Positions 1 to 8,678 of a stretch of DNA of 32,684 nucleotides are shown here, piece by piece (the stretch's first letter is position 1; each line of letters opens with the position of its first letter). The DNA comes from an uncultured Sphingorhabdus sp. Lineage in GTDB: Bacteria; Pseudomonadota; Alphaproteobacteria; Sphingomonadales; Sphingomonadaceae. The notes under the pieces are model-generated. The model had not been told where the DNA came from, searched no databases, and saw only the letters and a list, made by a program, of their open reading frames with translations. The DNA lies in contig CAJQNR010000170.1 of NCBI GenBank assembly GCA_905479715.1, positions 1 to 32,684 on the forward strand. Direction: 5' to 3'. Position numbers and translations under genes: made by a program.

Positions 1-131
1 GACGCCTCCAATCCTTCCAATTGCTCACGGTCGCTCTGCTCCAGCGCGAAATATTCTTCGATCCAGTCGCGGTTAAGGTCGATGAAAGCCTTACGGTCTG
101 CGGGGCGGTAGCGGCGGGTCGTGAAAGCCAT
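1..131 (-). CDS. GNAT family N-acetyltransferase, N-terminal fragment
   Basis: This is the first 43 codons of a leftward gene that runs off the window edge. The translation begins MAFTTRRYRPADRKAF and continues with LNRDWIEEYFALE. This matches the usual start of small GNAT acetyltransferases, where an R-x-Y-x-P-x-D-x-x-A-F segment precedes an L-N-x-x-W-I helix. The acetyl-CoA-binding motif would lie beyond the window, so substrate and activity cannot be judged. The start codon overlaps the stop of the upstream permease in a TAATG arrangement, which suggests translational coupling and a shared transcript. The assignment rests only on this N-terminal pattern. Confidence 0.7.
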   Translation of the reverse strand, partial: MAFTTRRYRPADRKAFIDLNRDWIEEYFALEQSDREQLEGLEA

Positions 132-1486
132 TAGAAAATCCCGAATAATATCACGGCCATGATCGTCCCGATAACCGGGATTACCACGGTCAACGCGCCG
201 ACGGCGCCATAGGCATCCTTGTGCGTTTCCCCGCAAACCGCGCGGATCGTGGTTACGACATAGCCATTGTGCGGCAGGCTATCGAGCGCGCCGGAGGAGA
301 TGGCGACAACCCGGTGGAGCTCGTCGGGCTGGGCGCCGCTATCGATATAATGGGGAGCGATCAGGGGCAGGGCGATTGACTGGCCGCCGCTAGCCGAGCC
401 GGTCAGGCCCGCGATCACGGTAACCGCAACAGCCGCGCCGATCAGCGGACTTCCGGGGATATTCTGCACCATCAACAAAGCGTCCTGAAAGGCCGGGGAA
501 AGCTTTGCCACGGAGCCGAACCCGACCACCGCGCAGGTGTTGGTAATCGCCACCACCGCACTGGTCGCGCCGCGCGAAAAGGCTTCCGGCATGGATTTCA
601 CTTTCTGATAGCCGACGATTAGCGCGACCACAGCGCCCGACCCCAAAGCGGCCACTAGCGCCCATTTATCGAGCGATTCCTGCGGTAGGATCGCCGACAG
701 CGGCCCCATATCCTGCGGATATTGAAAGACCAGAAAGATCAGCAGCACCGTGACCAGAGGCAGGATGCACAGCAGCGGCGCTGGCAGGTTGCCATAGTCG
801 ATATTGTCGTCATCGCTTTCACGGCCGACAAAATGTTCGCCCTTGGCAACCGCGCGCCGGACCATATGGTTGATCCAATATTGGCCGGAAACGGCCATGA
901 ACAGCGCGATAACCAGACTGACCTGCCAGCCGGCATAGGCATTGGTGCCGAGAAATTCCATCGGGATCAGATTCTGTATTTCCGGTGATCCGGCGCTGGT
1001 CATGGTGAAGGTAACCGACCCGAAAGCCAGCGCTGCCGGGATGAACCGCCTCGGCAGGTCGGCCTCGCGAAACAGATGCACGGCCAGCGAATAGACGCTG
1101 AACGAGACGATGAATACGCTGACCCCGCCATAGGTGAGGATCGCGCAGGCGGCGACCACGGCGAGCACCGCGTGTTTGATCCCGATCTTCTCGATGACCC
1201 AGTGGGCGACGCTGGCGGCTGCCCCGCTGGCCCCCATGATCTCGCCAAATATCGCGCCGAGCAGGAACATGAAGAACCAGCTTTTGAAGAAGCTGACAAA
1301 GCCGTCCATATAGGCGGTGGCGAAATCGGGTGCTCCTGCGGCGGCGAGCGGGGGCAGCCAGGCAATGCCGCTGCTGAACGCGACAATCGCGGCGGCCACT
1401 GGCCCGGCGATCAGGATATTCACCCCGCGCACGGTCATCCAGATAAGCAGCGCAAGTCCGCCGATAAGTCCGATTGCCGATAGCAT
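131..1486 (-). CDS. GntP family permease (gluconate / hydroxy-acid:H+ symporter type)
   Basis: A 451-residue, strongly hydrophobic integral inner-membrane protein with about 12 or more predicted membrane segments and almost no soluble domain. The central stretch FTMTSAGSPEIQNLIPM (roughly residues 158-174) and the C-terminal SGASGG- and SSGALDSLPHNG-type segments are typical of the GntP / CitMHS-like branch. This branch takes up gluconate, 3-hydroxybutyrate or related organic acids with protons. A good ribosome binding site (GGGGGAG) precedes the ATG by about 5 bases. The gene lies 100 bp downstream of the dioxygenase gene in the same direction and overlaps the acetyltransferase start by one base, so the three may form an operon. 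The substrate cannot be read from the sequence; an organic acid is the family expectation. Confidence 0.85.
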   Translation of the reverse strand: MLSAIGLIGGLALLIWMTVRGVNILIAGPVAAAIVAFSSGIAWLPPLAAAGAPDFATAYMDGFVSFFKSWFFMFLLGAIFGEIMGASGAAASVAHWVIEKIGIKHAVLAVVAACAILTYGGVSVFIVSFSVYSLAVHLFREADLPRRFIPAALAFGSVTFTMTSAGSPEIQNLIPMEFLGTNAYAGWQVSLVIALFMAVSGQYWINHMVRRAVAKGEHFVGRESDDDNIDYGNLPAPLLCILPLVTVLLIFLVFQYPQDMGPLSAILPQESLDKWALVAALGSGAVVALIVGYQKVKSMPEAFSRGATSAVVAITNTCAVVGFGSVAKLSPAFQDALLMVQNIPGSPLIGAAVAVTVIAGLTGSASGGQSIALPLIAPHYIDSGAQPDELHRVVAISSGALDSLPHNGYVVTTIRAVCGETHKDAYGAVGALTVVIPVIGTIMAVILFGIF

Positions 1487-1586
1487 GAATGTCTCCCCCG
1501 AGCCTTTATTCCGTCCTAATGGCAGAGGCCAGGCCCGGGGTGCAACTGCTAAATCCGCTATCCCGGATAGTGCAGGATTGATTCGG

Positions 1587-2747
1587 TCAAATTACCTGTG
1601 CCCGGTTTTCATCGCGATGCTTCTTCAGATATTTCATGAATGGCGTGCCGCCGGTGCCAACCTCGGTATCATTGCCTTTGCCGCTGATCGCCTGCTTGTT
1701 GATATAGCTGGCCGCATATTCCAGATGGCGTGTCCGGAACCGCGCCACCTGCTCGATACTGGCGTTGAAGGCCTGTTTGAGCGCGGCGTCGCCACTGGCA
1801 ATCGCACATTCGCGCAATTTGCTCTGTTCGCGCAGGTCTTCGATGAACCGGCGATGCTGGACCGGGCGATAGGCATGCAGTTCATCAAGGAAGGTCCGCA
1901 GCGGGTCGTTCTCATGGCTGACTTGAAACAGCGCATCCATGCTCGGTACGATCGAGCTTTGCGATCCGGTCTGGCCGCGAAACGCCTGACCCTTGTTATG
2001 ATATTTCTCGACACCTTCATAGATCAGACCATCGGGAAGCGCCGGATTATTGGCCCAGCCATGGATATAGGGGCGGACCCGCTGATAATAGATATAGGGA
2101 TCGCAGCGGTAGGGCATCCGGTCGAATATCCCGTTCACTTTATCCCAATGAGCGATCATATCCTCGAGCAGCGTCGTTGCCCTGCTGACTTCATTTGCTC
2201 TGGCTGCATCGACCAGTTGGCAGGCAAGGTCGAGAAGCGGGCCCGCGGCGGCCTCAATCGCGACATGGATCAGGACAAACCAGTTTTCATCCGCTCCGCC
2301 ATAGAAATTCTGCACCATATAGACATTGTCGAGGGTGACTGGGCCATTGCGGTCCAGCCGGGCCCAATTGTCCAGCACATAGCCGCTATAAGGCAGCAAC
2401 GGCGCCTGATCGAGCCGATCGGCCAGCGCGACGATCGGTCGGGCGAGATTGGCGGGCAGGGCAGCCGGCGCTTCGCTTTCTCCCCAGACATAGGCCTGGA
2501 CCAGAAAGGAATAGCGGACCATCGCCACACGGACCTGCTCTTCCGGTGCGTTGGCAGCCCATTCCGCGAGGTCGAGCGTGGGCAATTGTGCCAGCCAGTG
2601 GCGCGCACTGCCGGTGGTCATGAGGCCGGACAAATTCTCCGCCGCCGCTACGATCGGGGCAAAAATCTCGGGAAGGTCGATATCGATAATTTCGAAATGC
2701 GAGAGAAATCCGCGCGATGCGGACATATCATATTCTGACAATTTCAT
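1587..2747 (-). CDS. Indoleamine 2,3-dioxygenase family protein (heme tryptophan dioxygenase)
   Basis: A 386-residue cytosolic heme enzyme expected to open the indole ring of tryptophan with O2 to give N-formylkynurenine. The C-terminal half follows the indoleamine dioxygenase pattern closely: NPALPDGLIYEG (about 234-245), GSQSSIVPSMDALF (261-274), RPVQHRRFIEDL (294-305), His341 in RHLEYAASYI as the likely proximal heme ligand, and the substrate loop GTGGTPFMKYLK (364-375). Arg225 lines up by eye with human IDO1 Arg231, which binds the substrate carboxylate. Length is close to that of animal IDO and longer than bacterial TDO. The ribosome binding site is weak; an internal ATG at codon 8 is an alternative start. 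No kynurenine-pathway partner is visible downstream, only a permease and an acetyltransferase. Confidence 0.88.
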   Translation of the reverse strand: MKLSEYDMSASRGFLSHFEIIDIDLPEIFAPIVAAAENLSGLMTTGSARHWLAQLPTLDLAEWAANAPEEQVRVAMVRYSFLVQAYVWGESEAPAALPANLARPIVALADRLDQAPLLPYSGYVLDNWARLDRNGPVTLDNVYMVQNFYGGADENWFVLIHVAIEAAAGPLLDLACQLVDAARANEVSRATTLLEDMIAHWDKVNGIFDRMPYRCDPYIYYQRVRPYIHGWANNPALPDGLIYEGVEKYHNKGQAFRGQTGSQSSIVPSMDALFQVSHENDPLRTFLDELHAYRPVQHRRFIEDLREQSKLRECAIASGDAALKQAFNASIEQVARFRTRHLEYAASYINKQAISGKGNDTEVGTGGTPFMKYLKKHRDENRAQVI

Positions 2748-2964
2748 AGGATCACCATTGGCGCAAGCGCGGGTTGGGCCGCTTGCTCAATAGCAGGATG
2801 GTATCAAATGAAATCAGCTTCGGCAAACCGAATTTCGCGTGAGATCGCTACCGCAGCCTGTCGCAGGGCTGCTGCGCCCCACCCTGTAATCATCATCCGT
2901 TCAGGAACCATCGACCGGAAGGTGCGTTTATCCATCACCGGGGCGGATATTAAGGAGTATGACG

Positions 2965-3255
2965 ATGAACAAGTTTGCAAGCAAACTGGCACTGGCCGGA
3001 GCGGCCGCAATCAGCCTGTCGGCCTGTGCCGAGAATTATGCCGTGGAAGGAGCCGGTGCGGGTGCTGCCGCTGGTGCAGCAATCGGTGCCATTACTGGCG
3101 GAGACGTAGTGGAAGGTGCCGCAATCGGCGCCGCAGCCGGTGCTGCCGGTGGCTATTTTATCGACAAGAACGACGGTTGTGACGGTTATAATCGTGACGG
3201 ACGGCTGGACGATGACTGCTACGGAAAGCGCGGATATCCCAAAGATCCCAGATAA
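2965..3255 (+). CDS. Small glycine-zipper lipoprotein
   Basis: A 96-residue exported protein. The lipobox LSAC puts the lipidated cysteine at residue 21. It is followed by alternating Gly/Ala repeats (about residues 29-63, GAGAGAAAGAAIGAITGG and a similar second block) of the glycine-zipper type found in small outer-membrane lipoproteins. The C-terminal 30 residues are Asp-, Gly- and Tyr-rich with two cysteines (72 and 85). An upstream in-frame ATG at 2959 lies one base from the AAGGAG ribosome binding site, which is too close. The ATG at 2965 has a spacing of 7 bases and is preferred. The gene diverges from the dioxygenase. A structural or envelope-stress role is likely, but no specific function can be stated. 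Confidence 0.8.
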   Translation: MNKFASKLALAGAAAISLSACAENYAVEGAGAGAAAGAAIGAITGGDVVEGAAIGAAAGAAGGYFIDKNDGCDGYNRDGRLDDDCYGKRGYPKDPR

Positions 3256-3275
3256 GCGCATAGACGGCCAAGCCG

Positions 3276-3300
3276 CTGCCGGGTTTCTCTAGCCTGGCAG
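3276..3300 (+). terminator. Weak hairpin after the lipoprotein gene
   Basis: CTGCCGGG and CCTGGCAG form an 8-bp stem with one G-T pair around a 9-base loop, 20 bases after the stop codon. No T-run follows, so termination is uncertain. Confidence 0.3.
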
Positions 3301-3324
3301 TGCGCCTTGCGCTAACGCGCGCAG

Positions 3325-4713
3325 ATGAATAGCGCGCATTCCATTCTGAGAGAGCAACACCCCTGGCGGCATGAACTGCGCGCTACGCTTGCGCTTGCCT
3401 GGCCGCTGATCCTCTCGAACCTGACGATGGCGCTGATCGGGGCAACCGATGTGCTGATGCTCGGCTGGCTGGGCGCGCGCGAACTTGCGGGAGCGACGCT
3501 CGGTTTCAATCTGGCGATGAGCGGGTCGATCTTCTGCATGGGGCTTATCACCGCCTCTGCACCGATGATGGCAACAGAAATTGGCCGGATGCAGCATAGT
3601 GTCCGCGACCTGCGCCGGACCTTCCGGCAGGCGCTTTGGACCGCCGTGACGGTGGTTTTGCCTTTCTGGGCCTTGCTCTGGAATACCGAGAATATTCTAT
3701 TGTTTTTGGGTCAGCAGCCGGACCTCGCCGAGATCGCCGGCACCTATGTCAGCGCCTATATGTGGTCGATCCTGCCATTTTTGTTTTTCCTCATATTGCG
3801 CAATTTTATCTCGGCGCTGGAACAGCCCTTGTGGGCGCTGATCATCAGCGTCATCGGCGTTCTGGCCAATGCGCTGTTCAACTATGCGCTCATCTTCGGG
3901 AAATTCGGTGTGCCGGAATTTGGCGTCATTGGAGCGGGCATAGGCAGCGTACTGACCAATGTATTGATGTTCGCCGGCTTGGCGATTGTCGTAATGTGCC
4001 ATCCGCGCTTTCGCCGCTATCACCTGTTCGGCCGGTTCTGGCGCAGTGACTGGCAACGGTATCGCGCGATGTGGAAGCTGGGCTTGCCGATTGCGATTAC
4101 CATGGGGTTTGAGGGGTCGGTGTTCGGCATCGCGGCTCTGCTCATGGGGCTGATCAGCACAGAATCTGTCGCGGCCCATGCGATCGCGCTGCAACTGGCC
4201 TCACTGACCTTCATGGTGCCAATGGGGCTGGGGCAGGCGGCAACCGTCCGCGTCGGCATTCAATATGGCCGCAAGGATCATGCCGCAATCAAGCGGGCCG
4301 GCTGGGTCAGTTTCGTCCTTGGAACGACCTTCATGGCGGCAATGGCGCAGGTCTTTGTCCTTGCTCCCGATCTGCTGATTTCGATGTTCATCGATGCGAG
4401 CGCACCAGGCAATGCCGAGGTCGCCGCACTGGCCGTCAGTTTTCTGGCCATTGCTGCGATTTTTCAAATCGTCGATGGTGCCCAAGTGGTCGGGGCAGGC
4501 ATGTTGCGCGGGTTGCACGATACCACCGTGCCGATGCTCTTCGCGCTGATGGGCTATTGGTTCATCGGCATCGGTCTCGGTGCCAGTCTCGCTTTCTGGA
4601 GCGGCTGGGAAGGGGTCGGGATCTGGACCGGACTGGCGGGGGGACTGGGCGTCGTCGCGGTGCTGATGCTGGCCCGCTGGATGATGCGCGGGCGACTGGG
4701 GTTACTGCCCTAG
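3325..4713 (+). CDS. MATE family multidrug/toxin efflux transporter
   Basis: A 462-residue inner-membrane protein with about 12 predicted membrane helices in two related halves. The N-terminal segment ALAWPLILSNLTMALIGATD (about residues 27-46) is the typical first MATE helix. The matching helix of the second half is LGLPIAITMGFEG (about 252-264). MATE proteins export cationic drugs and dyes with Na+ or H+ entry. The length fits the NorM/DinF range. The ribosome binding site is poor, but no better in-frame start is visible. The gene stands alone between a lipoprotein and a porin, so context does not point to a substrate. Confidence 0.92.
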   Translation: MNSAHSILREQHPWRHELRATLALAWPLILSNLTMALIGATDVLMLGWLGARELAGATLGFNLAMSGSIFCMGLITASAPMMATEIGRMQHSVRDLRRTFRQALWTAVTVVLPFWALLWNTENILLFLGQQPDLAEIAGTYVSAYMWSILPFLFFLILRNFISALEQPLWALIISVIGVLANALFNYALIFGKFGVPEFGVIGAGIGSVLTNVLMFAGLAIVVMCHPRFRRYHLFGRFWRSDWQRYRAMWKLGLPIAITMGFEGSVFGIAALLMGLISTESVAAHAIALQLASLTFMVPMGLGQAATVRVGIQYGRKDHAAIKRAGWVSFVLGTTFMAAMAQVFVLAPDLLISMFIDASAPGNAEVAALAVSFLAIAAIFQIVDGAQVVGAGMLRGLHDTTVPMLFALMGYWFIGIGLGASLAFWSGWEGVGIWTGLAGGLGVVAVLMLARWMMRGRLGLLP

Positions 4714-4740
4714 GCCGCCGACTATATCCGGCCCGGCCTA
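4711..4740 (+). terminator. Candidate terminator at the MATE stop codon
   Basis: TAGGCCG, which includes the stop codon, pairs with CGGCCTA at 4734-4740. An inner CCG/CGG extends the stem past a two-base bulge. A short T-run follows about 16 bases later, so it may be Rho-independent or only a 3' stabilising stem. Confidence 0.4.
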
Positions 4741-4854
4741 TCGGTCGCAAACCCGTATTTTTCCCCTGAGTATAATTACGTATGTCTGTCGTTTCGGCGG
4801 CCCGCTAATCGCCCCTGACACAAGCCGGATGGCAAAGCATACAGGATTTATATT

Positions 4855-5532
4855 ATGAAATACGGGTTGAAAATTGCCGTTGCGACCGTAGCGGTTCTGG
4901 GAATGAGTGGTGCGGCTATTGCCGGTTCCAGCGATGGCAAAATCCAGGTCAAGGTCATGGGTTCGCTGGTTGCACCCGATGGCAAGATTAAATCGATCGA
5001 ACTGGACAATATCGGATTGCCCGCCGGCACCCAAACCGAGGCGGACGACAATTTCGTACCGACAATTGCCGCCGAATATTTTTTCACCCCGAATATCTCG
5101 GTCGAAACAATCTGCTGTGTAACACAGCATGATGTGACCGGCACCGGACCTCTGGATGGAGCAGGGCTCGTGTCCAATGCGAACATCATCCCGGCCACGC
5201 TGACCGCGAAATATCATTTCGGTGACGGCAGCGGCTTCAAGCCCTATGTCGGGGCCGGACCAACCTATTTCATCTTCATTGACGAGAAGGCCGGCAGCAC
5301 GGCACAGGCACTCGGTGCCACCCGGCAAAAAATGAACGACAAGGTTGGTTTCGCCCTGCAGGCGGGATTTGATCTGCCGATCAACGACAAGGGGCTGGGC
5401 CTCAGCGTCGATGCAAAGCGCTATTTTGTCACAACCACCGCGCGCTGGTACGCCGATCAGACCGAAGTATTGCGGACCCGCCACAAGATTGATCCCTGGG
5501 TGATCAGCGCCGGTCTCGCCTATCGTTTCTAG
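4855..5532 (+). CDS. OmpW family outer membrane protein
   Basis: A 225-residue protein with a cleavable Sec signal (about residues 1-23, ending AIAG). The body alternates short hydrophobic strands and turns and ends in AYRF, the terminal aromatic signal recognised by the BAM machinery. Segments AAEYFFTPNISVE, ATLTAKYHFGDGSGFKPYVGAGPTYF and SVDAKRYFV match the strand pattern of OmpW, an eight-stranded barrel that forms a narrow hydrophobic channel. A CAGGA ribosome binding site lies about 9 bases before the ATG. A Cys-Cys pair in strand-like sequence (ETICCVTQH, about 84-92) is conserved in many alphaproteobacterial OmpW proteins as far as I recall. The cargo is unknown; small hydrophobic compounds are the family expectation. 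Confidence 0.88.
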   Translation: MKYGLKIAVATVAVLGMSGAAIAGSSDGKIQVKVMGSLVAPDGKIKSIELDNIGLPAGTQTEADDNFVPTIAAEYFFTPNISVETICCVTQHDVTGTGPLDGAGLVSNANIIPATLTAKYHFGDGSGFKPYVGAGPTYFIFIDEKAGSTAQALGATRQKMNDKVGFALQAGFDLPINDKGLGLSVDAKRYFVTTTARWYADQTEVLRTRHKIDPWVISAGLAYRF

Positions 5533-5562
5533 TCGACAGGAATTGTTGCTGGAAGAAAGATA

Positions 5563-5593
5563 GATGGTCCGGGAGCATGGCTCCCGGACCATC
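5563..5593. terminator. Bidirectional hairpin terminator between ompW-like gene and metallopeptidase gene
   Basis: A perfect 14-bp stem (GATGGTCCGGGAGC with its complement) encloses the 3-base loop ATG. It lies between convergent genes. The leftward strand is T-rich after the stem (TATCTTTCTT); the rightward strand has no strong T-run. It therefore fits best as terminator of the leftward pair and as a 3' stem for the ompW-like gene. Confidence 0.7.
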
Positions 5594-5618
5594 GTCATGA
5601 TTGTTCAGCGGATGTGCC

Positions 5619-6068
5619 CTAGAAAGGCAATAAACCCTGATAATCTGCGATGCGATAGCCATTTTTCAACTGGGCTCCGCGTCTCAGCAGAAAATAATGG
5701 CTGACGATCTCGGCCTGCTGTTCAATGCCGAAATCGGCAAAGCCTTTTCCGTCCTGTAATTGATAGTCGTAGCGGCAGAATGGATGGCGCGCGAGTGGCA
5801 GGAAGACGCCCTGCTGATGCTGCCAGACATGGACCATTTCGTGAATGAATAGCGCCTGGATATTTTGTGAGGATCCGCAAAAATCGTCGCAGAACAAATT
5901 GCTTTTCGGATGAAACCAGAGATTGCCGTCGGGTGCCATGGTGACCCGCGGATTCTGGAACAGCCACCATTTGCGGTTGAAGACCGTGACCTGATCATAG
6001 TCTATTGCCTGCCCGAAAACGGATTGGCAAAGTGCAATTTCAGGTCGGGTTAGGGCACGGCCAGTCAC
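5619..6068 (-). CDS. Small HExxH protein ('vgr-related' sphingomonad family), putative zinc peptidase
   Basis: A 149-residue protein with HEMVHVWQHQ at residues 76-85. His76, Glu77 and His80 form an HExxH zinc-binding and catalytic motif. The block RKWWLFQNPRVTMAPDGNLWFHP (about 32-54) precedes it. This combination is what I know from sphingomonad proteins annotated as 'vgr-related', whose activity has not been shown as far as I know. A third zinc ligand could be a Glu or His in the region GIEQQAEIVSHYF (about 114-126). No signal peptide is seen. The start is GTG at 6066-6068, only 12 bases after the stop of the copper chaperone gene, with AGG about 7 bases upstream, so the two genes are probably co-transcribed. 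Confidence 0.75.
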   Translation of the reverse strand: MTGRALTRPEIALCQSVFGQAIDYDQVTVFNRKWWLFQNPRVTMAPDGNLWFHPKSNLFCDDFCGSSQNIQALFIHEMVHVWQHQQGVFLPLARHPFCRYDYQLQDGKGFADFGIEQQAEIVSHYFLLRRGAQLKNGYRIADYQGLLPF

Positions 6069-6080
6069 CGGTTTGCCTGA

Positions 6081-6530
6081 TTATTCAGCGGTTGGTGCGG
6101 CTTCGCCGACCTTTTTGATCACGGCATCGATTTTGATGCGATCATCATTGGAATAGATCAATGTCATGGTCAGCAGTCCGCGTTTTTTTGAGCCTTCGCC
6201 AATGCCCCAGATCATCAAATGTTTGCCGCCGGGTTCGAGCTTTACCGTTTCTCCTGCCGGAACCGGAATCGATTTTAGCTTGGCCATGCTCATCACGCCA
6301 TTGTCTTCGGTTGTTTCGTGCATCTCCATGCGCAGCACATCATCGGATGTCACGCCGACCAGCGAAACGTCCACCCGACCGCCGTGAAGATCCATATAGC
6401 CCGCGGAAGGATTGCCTTCGACAGGCGAGAGGTTGATGACCGCATTATCGGCATAGAGTACGTCTCCCTGACCGCAGGAGGCCAGCAAAAGGGATGTCGA
6501 TGCAGCAAATATGGTGGCGATCTTATTCAT
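6081..6530 (-). CDS. PCuAC-type periplasmic copper chaperone lipoprotein
   Basis: A 149-residue exported protein with a lipobox (LASC, Cys19), so probably membrane-anchored facing the periplasm. It carries the exact PCuAC copper(I) signature H(M)X10MX21HXM: His71 with neighbouring Met70, Met82, His104 and Met106. PCuAC proteins pass copper to the CuA centre of cytochrome c oxidase. The ribosome binding site GAGGT stands 6 bases before the ATG. The gene diverges from dnaK and is followed after 12 bases by the small HExxH protein. Usual partners (Sco, copper transporters) are not beside it here, and the link to the second gene is unexplained. Confidence 0.9.
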   Translation of the reverse strand: MNKIATIFAASTSLLLASCGQGDVLYADNAVINLSPVEGNPSAGYMDLHGGRVDVSLVGVTSDDVLRMEMHETTEDNGVMSMAKLKSIPVPAGETVKLEPGGKHLMIWGIGEGSKKRGLLTMTLIYSNDDRIKIDAVIKKVGEAAPTAE

Positions 6531-6612
6531 TGTGATACCTCGTTAAATCGGTGCAAATCCAATCTGATATGGTTGTTTTGCGTTGATTTTTCAAATGTAG
6601 GCCGTCCGATGC

Positions 6613-6640
6613 CTTGTGCCAAGAAAAATGCCACCTATAT
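6613..6640 (+). promoter_or_regulatory. RpoH (sigma-32) type promoter of dnaK
   Basis: CTTG at 6613-6616 is followed after exactly 17 bases by CCTATAT at 6634-6640. This matches the alphaproteobacterial heat-shock promoter pattern (CTTG, 17-18 bases, CYTATNT). Transcription would start near 6647, leaving a leader of about 75 bases before the dnaK ATG. Confidence 0.7.
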
Positions 6641-6722
6641 CGAATTGCGAAGCCGTAGCGGTGCCATTTAACAAGGGCCGGGCGGCAATTTTGCTAATGT
6701 TAGAAAATTGAATGAGGGATTT

Positions 6723-8669
6723 ATGGGTAAAGTAATCGGAATTGATCTGGGCACCACCAACAGCTGTGTTGCTGTTATGGATGGTGGAAAGCCAAAAGTG
6801 ATTGAAAATTCGGAAGGCGCACGGACGACCCCGTCTGTTGTTGCATTCACCAAGGATGGCGAACGCCTGATCGGTCAGCCGGCCAAGCGTCAGGCTGTGA
6901 CCAACCCGGAAAGCACAATCTTTGCCGTGAAGCGTTTGATCGGTCGCCGGTTCGATGATCCGTTGACGAAGAAAGATATGGAACTGGTTCCTTATGAAAT
7001 CGTCAAGGGTTCCAATGGCGATGCCTGGGTCAAAGCCGGCGGCGACGATTACAGTCCCTCGCAGATATCTGCCTATACATTGCAGAAAATGAAAGAGACC
7101 GCTGAAAGTTATCTTGGCGAAACCGTGACCCAGGCGGTGATCACCGTTCCGGCCTATTTTAACGACGCCCAGCGTCAGGCAACCAAGGATGCGGGCAAGA
7201 TTGCCGGTCTTGAAGTGTTGCGTATCATCAACGAGCCAACCGCTGCGGCGCTGGCTTATGGCCTCGACAAGAATGACGGCAAGACCATCGCTGTCTATGA
7301 CCTTGGCGGCGGTACGTTCGATATTTCAATCCTCGAAATCGGTGACGGCGTTTTCGAAGTGAAATCAACCAACGGTGACACGTTCCTCGGCGGTGAAGAT
7401 TTTGATGCCAAGCTGGTCGAGTTTCTTGCTGCTGACTTCAAGAAAGCGGAAAATATCGACCTGACCAAGGACAAGCTTGCTCTGCAGCGTCTCAAGGAAG
7501 CTGCTGAAAAAGCGAAAATCGAGCTGTCCAGCGCGCAAACAACCGAAATCAACCTGCCGTTTATCACTGCAGATCAAAACGGACCGAAGCATCTGGTCAA
7601 GACGATCAGCCGCTCCGATCTCGAAAAGCTGGTTGGCGATCTGGTCAAGCGTACTCTGGATCCTTGCAAAAAGGCTCTCAAGGACGCTGGCGTCGAAGCC
7701 AAGGACATTGACGATGTCGTGATGGTGGGCGGTATGACCCGCATGCCTCTGGTTCGCGAAACGGTTGAGAAATTCTTCGGCCGGGAGCCACATGTTGGCG
7801 TGAACCCTGATGAAGTCGTTGCCATGGGCGCTGCCATTCAGGCTGGCGTTTTGCAGGGCGACGTCAAGGACGTATTGCTGCTCGACGTCACACCATTGTC
7901 GCTGGGTATCGAAACCCTCGGTGGCGTGTTCACCCGCATGATCGACCGCAATACGACGATCCCGACGAAAAAGTCGCAAGTCTATTCGACCGCTGATGAC
8001 AATCAGGGCGCGGTGACGATCCGTGTGTTTCAGGGCGAGCGTGAAATGGCGGCGGACAACAAGATGCTCGGACAGTTTGATCTGGTCGGCATTCCTCCCG
8101 CACCGCGCGGCGTGCCGCAAATTGATGTGACTTTTGACATCGACGCCAACGGCATCGTCAACGTGTCCGCGAAAGACAAGGGCACCGGCAAGGAACAGCA
8201 GATCAAGATCCAGGCTTCTGGTGGTCTGAGCGATAGCGATATCGACCAGATGGTGCAGGATGCAGAGAAATTTGCGGAAGAAGACAAGAAGCGGCGTGCC
8301 GAGGCGGAAGCCAAGAACAACGCGGAAAGTCTGGTCCACACCACCGAGAAGCAGCTTGAAGAGCATGGTGACAAGATTGACGCTGATCTGAAAGGCCAGA
8401 TCGAAGCGGCACTCAAGGAAACCAAGGAAGCCATCGAAGGTGGCGATCCGGATGCGATGACGGCCAAGTCTGAAGCGCTGGCGCAGGTGTCCATGCAAAT
8501 GGGCCAGAAAATCTATGAAGCCGAGCAGGCTGCTGGCGGTGACGCTGGTGATGCTGCGGCCGCAGATGCGGCAGCCAAGGCGGCGGACGATGATGTGGTC
8601 GACGCAGAGTTTTCGGAAGTGGATGATTCCGATGACGACAAGAAAGACGATGCCAAGGCGGCTGAGTAA
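6723..8669 (+). CDS. dnaK: Molecular chaperone DnaK (Hsp70)
   Basis: A 648-residue Hsp70. It folds and protects proteins in the cytosol through ATP-driven cycles with DnaJ and GrpE. The nucleotide-binding domain shows phosphate-1 [17 protein letters not shown] near the N-terminus, [15 protein letters not shown] (about 190-204) and [22 protein letters not shown] (about 335-356). The substrate domain follows ([13 protein letters not shown]), then a lid, and the acidic tail ([15 protein letters not shown]) is typical of bacterial DnaK. A TTG start is possible in frame at 6708. The ATG at 6723 has GAGGG 4 bases upstream and begins with the standard [10 protein letters not shown], so it is preferred. 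A heat-shock promoter lies upstream and dnaJ follows. Confidence 0.98.
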   Translation: MGKVIGIDLGTTNSCVAVMDGGKPKVIENSEGARTTPSVVAFTKDGERLIGQPAKRQAVTNPESTIFAVKRLIGRRFDDPLTKKDMELVPYEIVKGSNGDAWVKAGGDDYSPSQISAYTLQKMKETAESYLGETVTQAVITVPAYFNDAQRQATKDAGKIAGLEVLRIINEPTAAALAYGLDKNDGKTIAVYDLGGGTFDISILEIGDGVFEVKSTNGDTFLGGEDFDAKLVEFLAADFKKAENIDLTKDKLALQRLKEAAEKAKIELSSAQTTEINLPFITADQNGPKHLVKTISRSDLEKLVGDLVKRTLDPCKKALKDAGVEAKDIDDVVMVGGMTRMPLVRETVEKFFGREPHVGVNPDEVVAMGAAIQAGVLQGDVKDVLLLDVTPLSLGIETLGGVFTRMIDRNTTIPTKKSQVYSTADDNQGAVTIRVFQGEREMAADNKMLGQFDLVGIPPAPRGVPQIDVTFDIDANGIVNVSAKDKGTGKEQQIKIQASGGLSDSDIDQMVQDAEKFAEEDKKRRAEAEAKNNAESLVHTTEKQLEEHGDKIDADLKGQIEAALKETKEAIEGGDPDAMTAKSEALAQVSMQMGQKIYEAEQAAGGDAGDAAAADAAAKAADDDVVDAEFSEVDDSDDDKKDDAKAAE

Positions 8670-8678
8670 CAATTAGAA

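Noticed and set aside
1317-2738. Long rightward open frame (473 codons) opposite the dioxygenase gene
   Set aside because: It mirrors the codon pattern of a well-supported gene on the other strand, has no domain and no proper start signals.
7365-8672. Leftward open frame of 435 codons opposite dnaK
   Set aside because: Antisense open frames on dnaK are a known annotation artefact of its codon usage.
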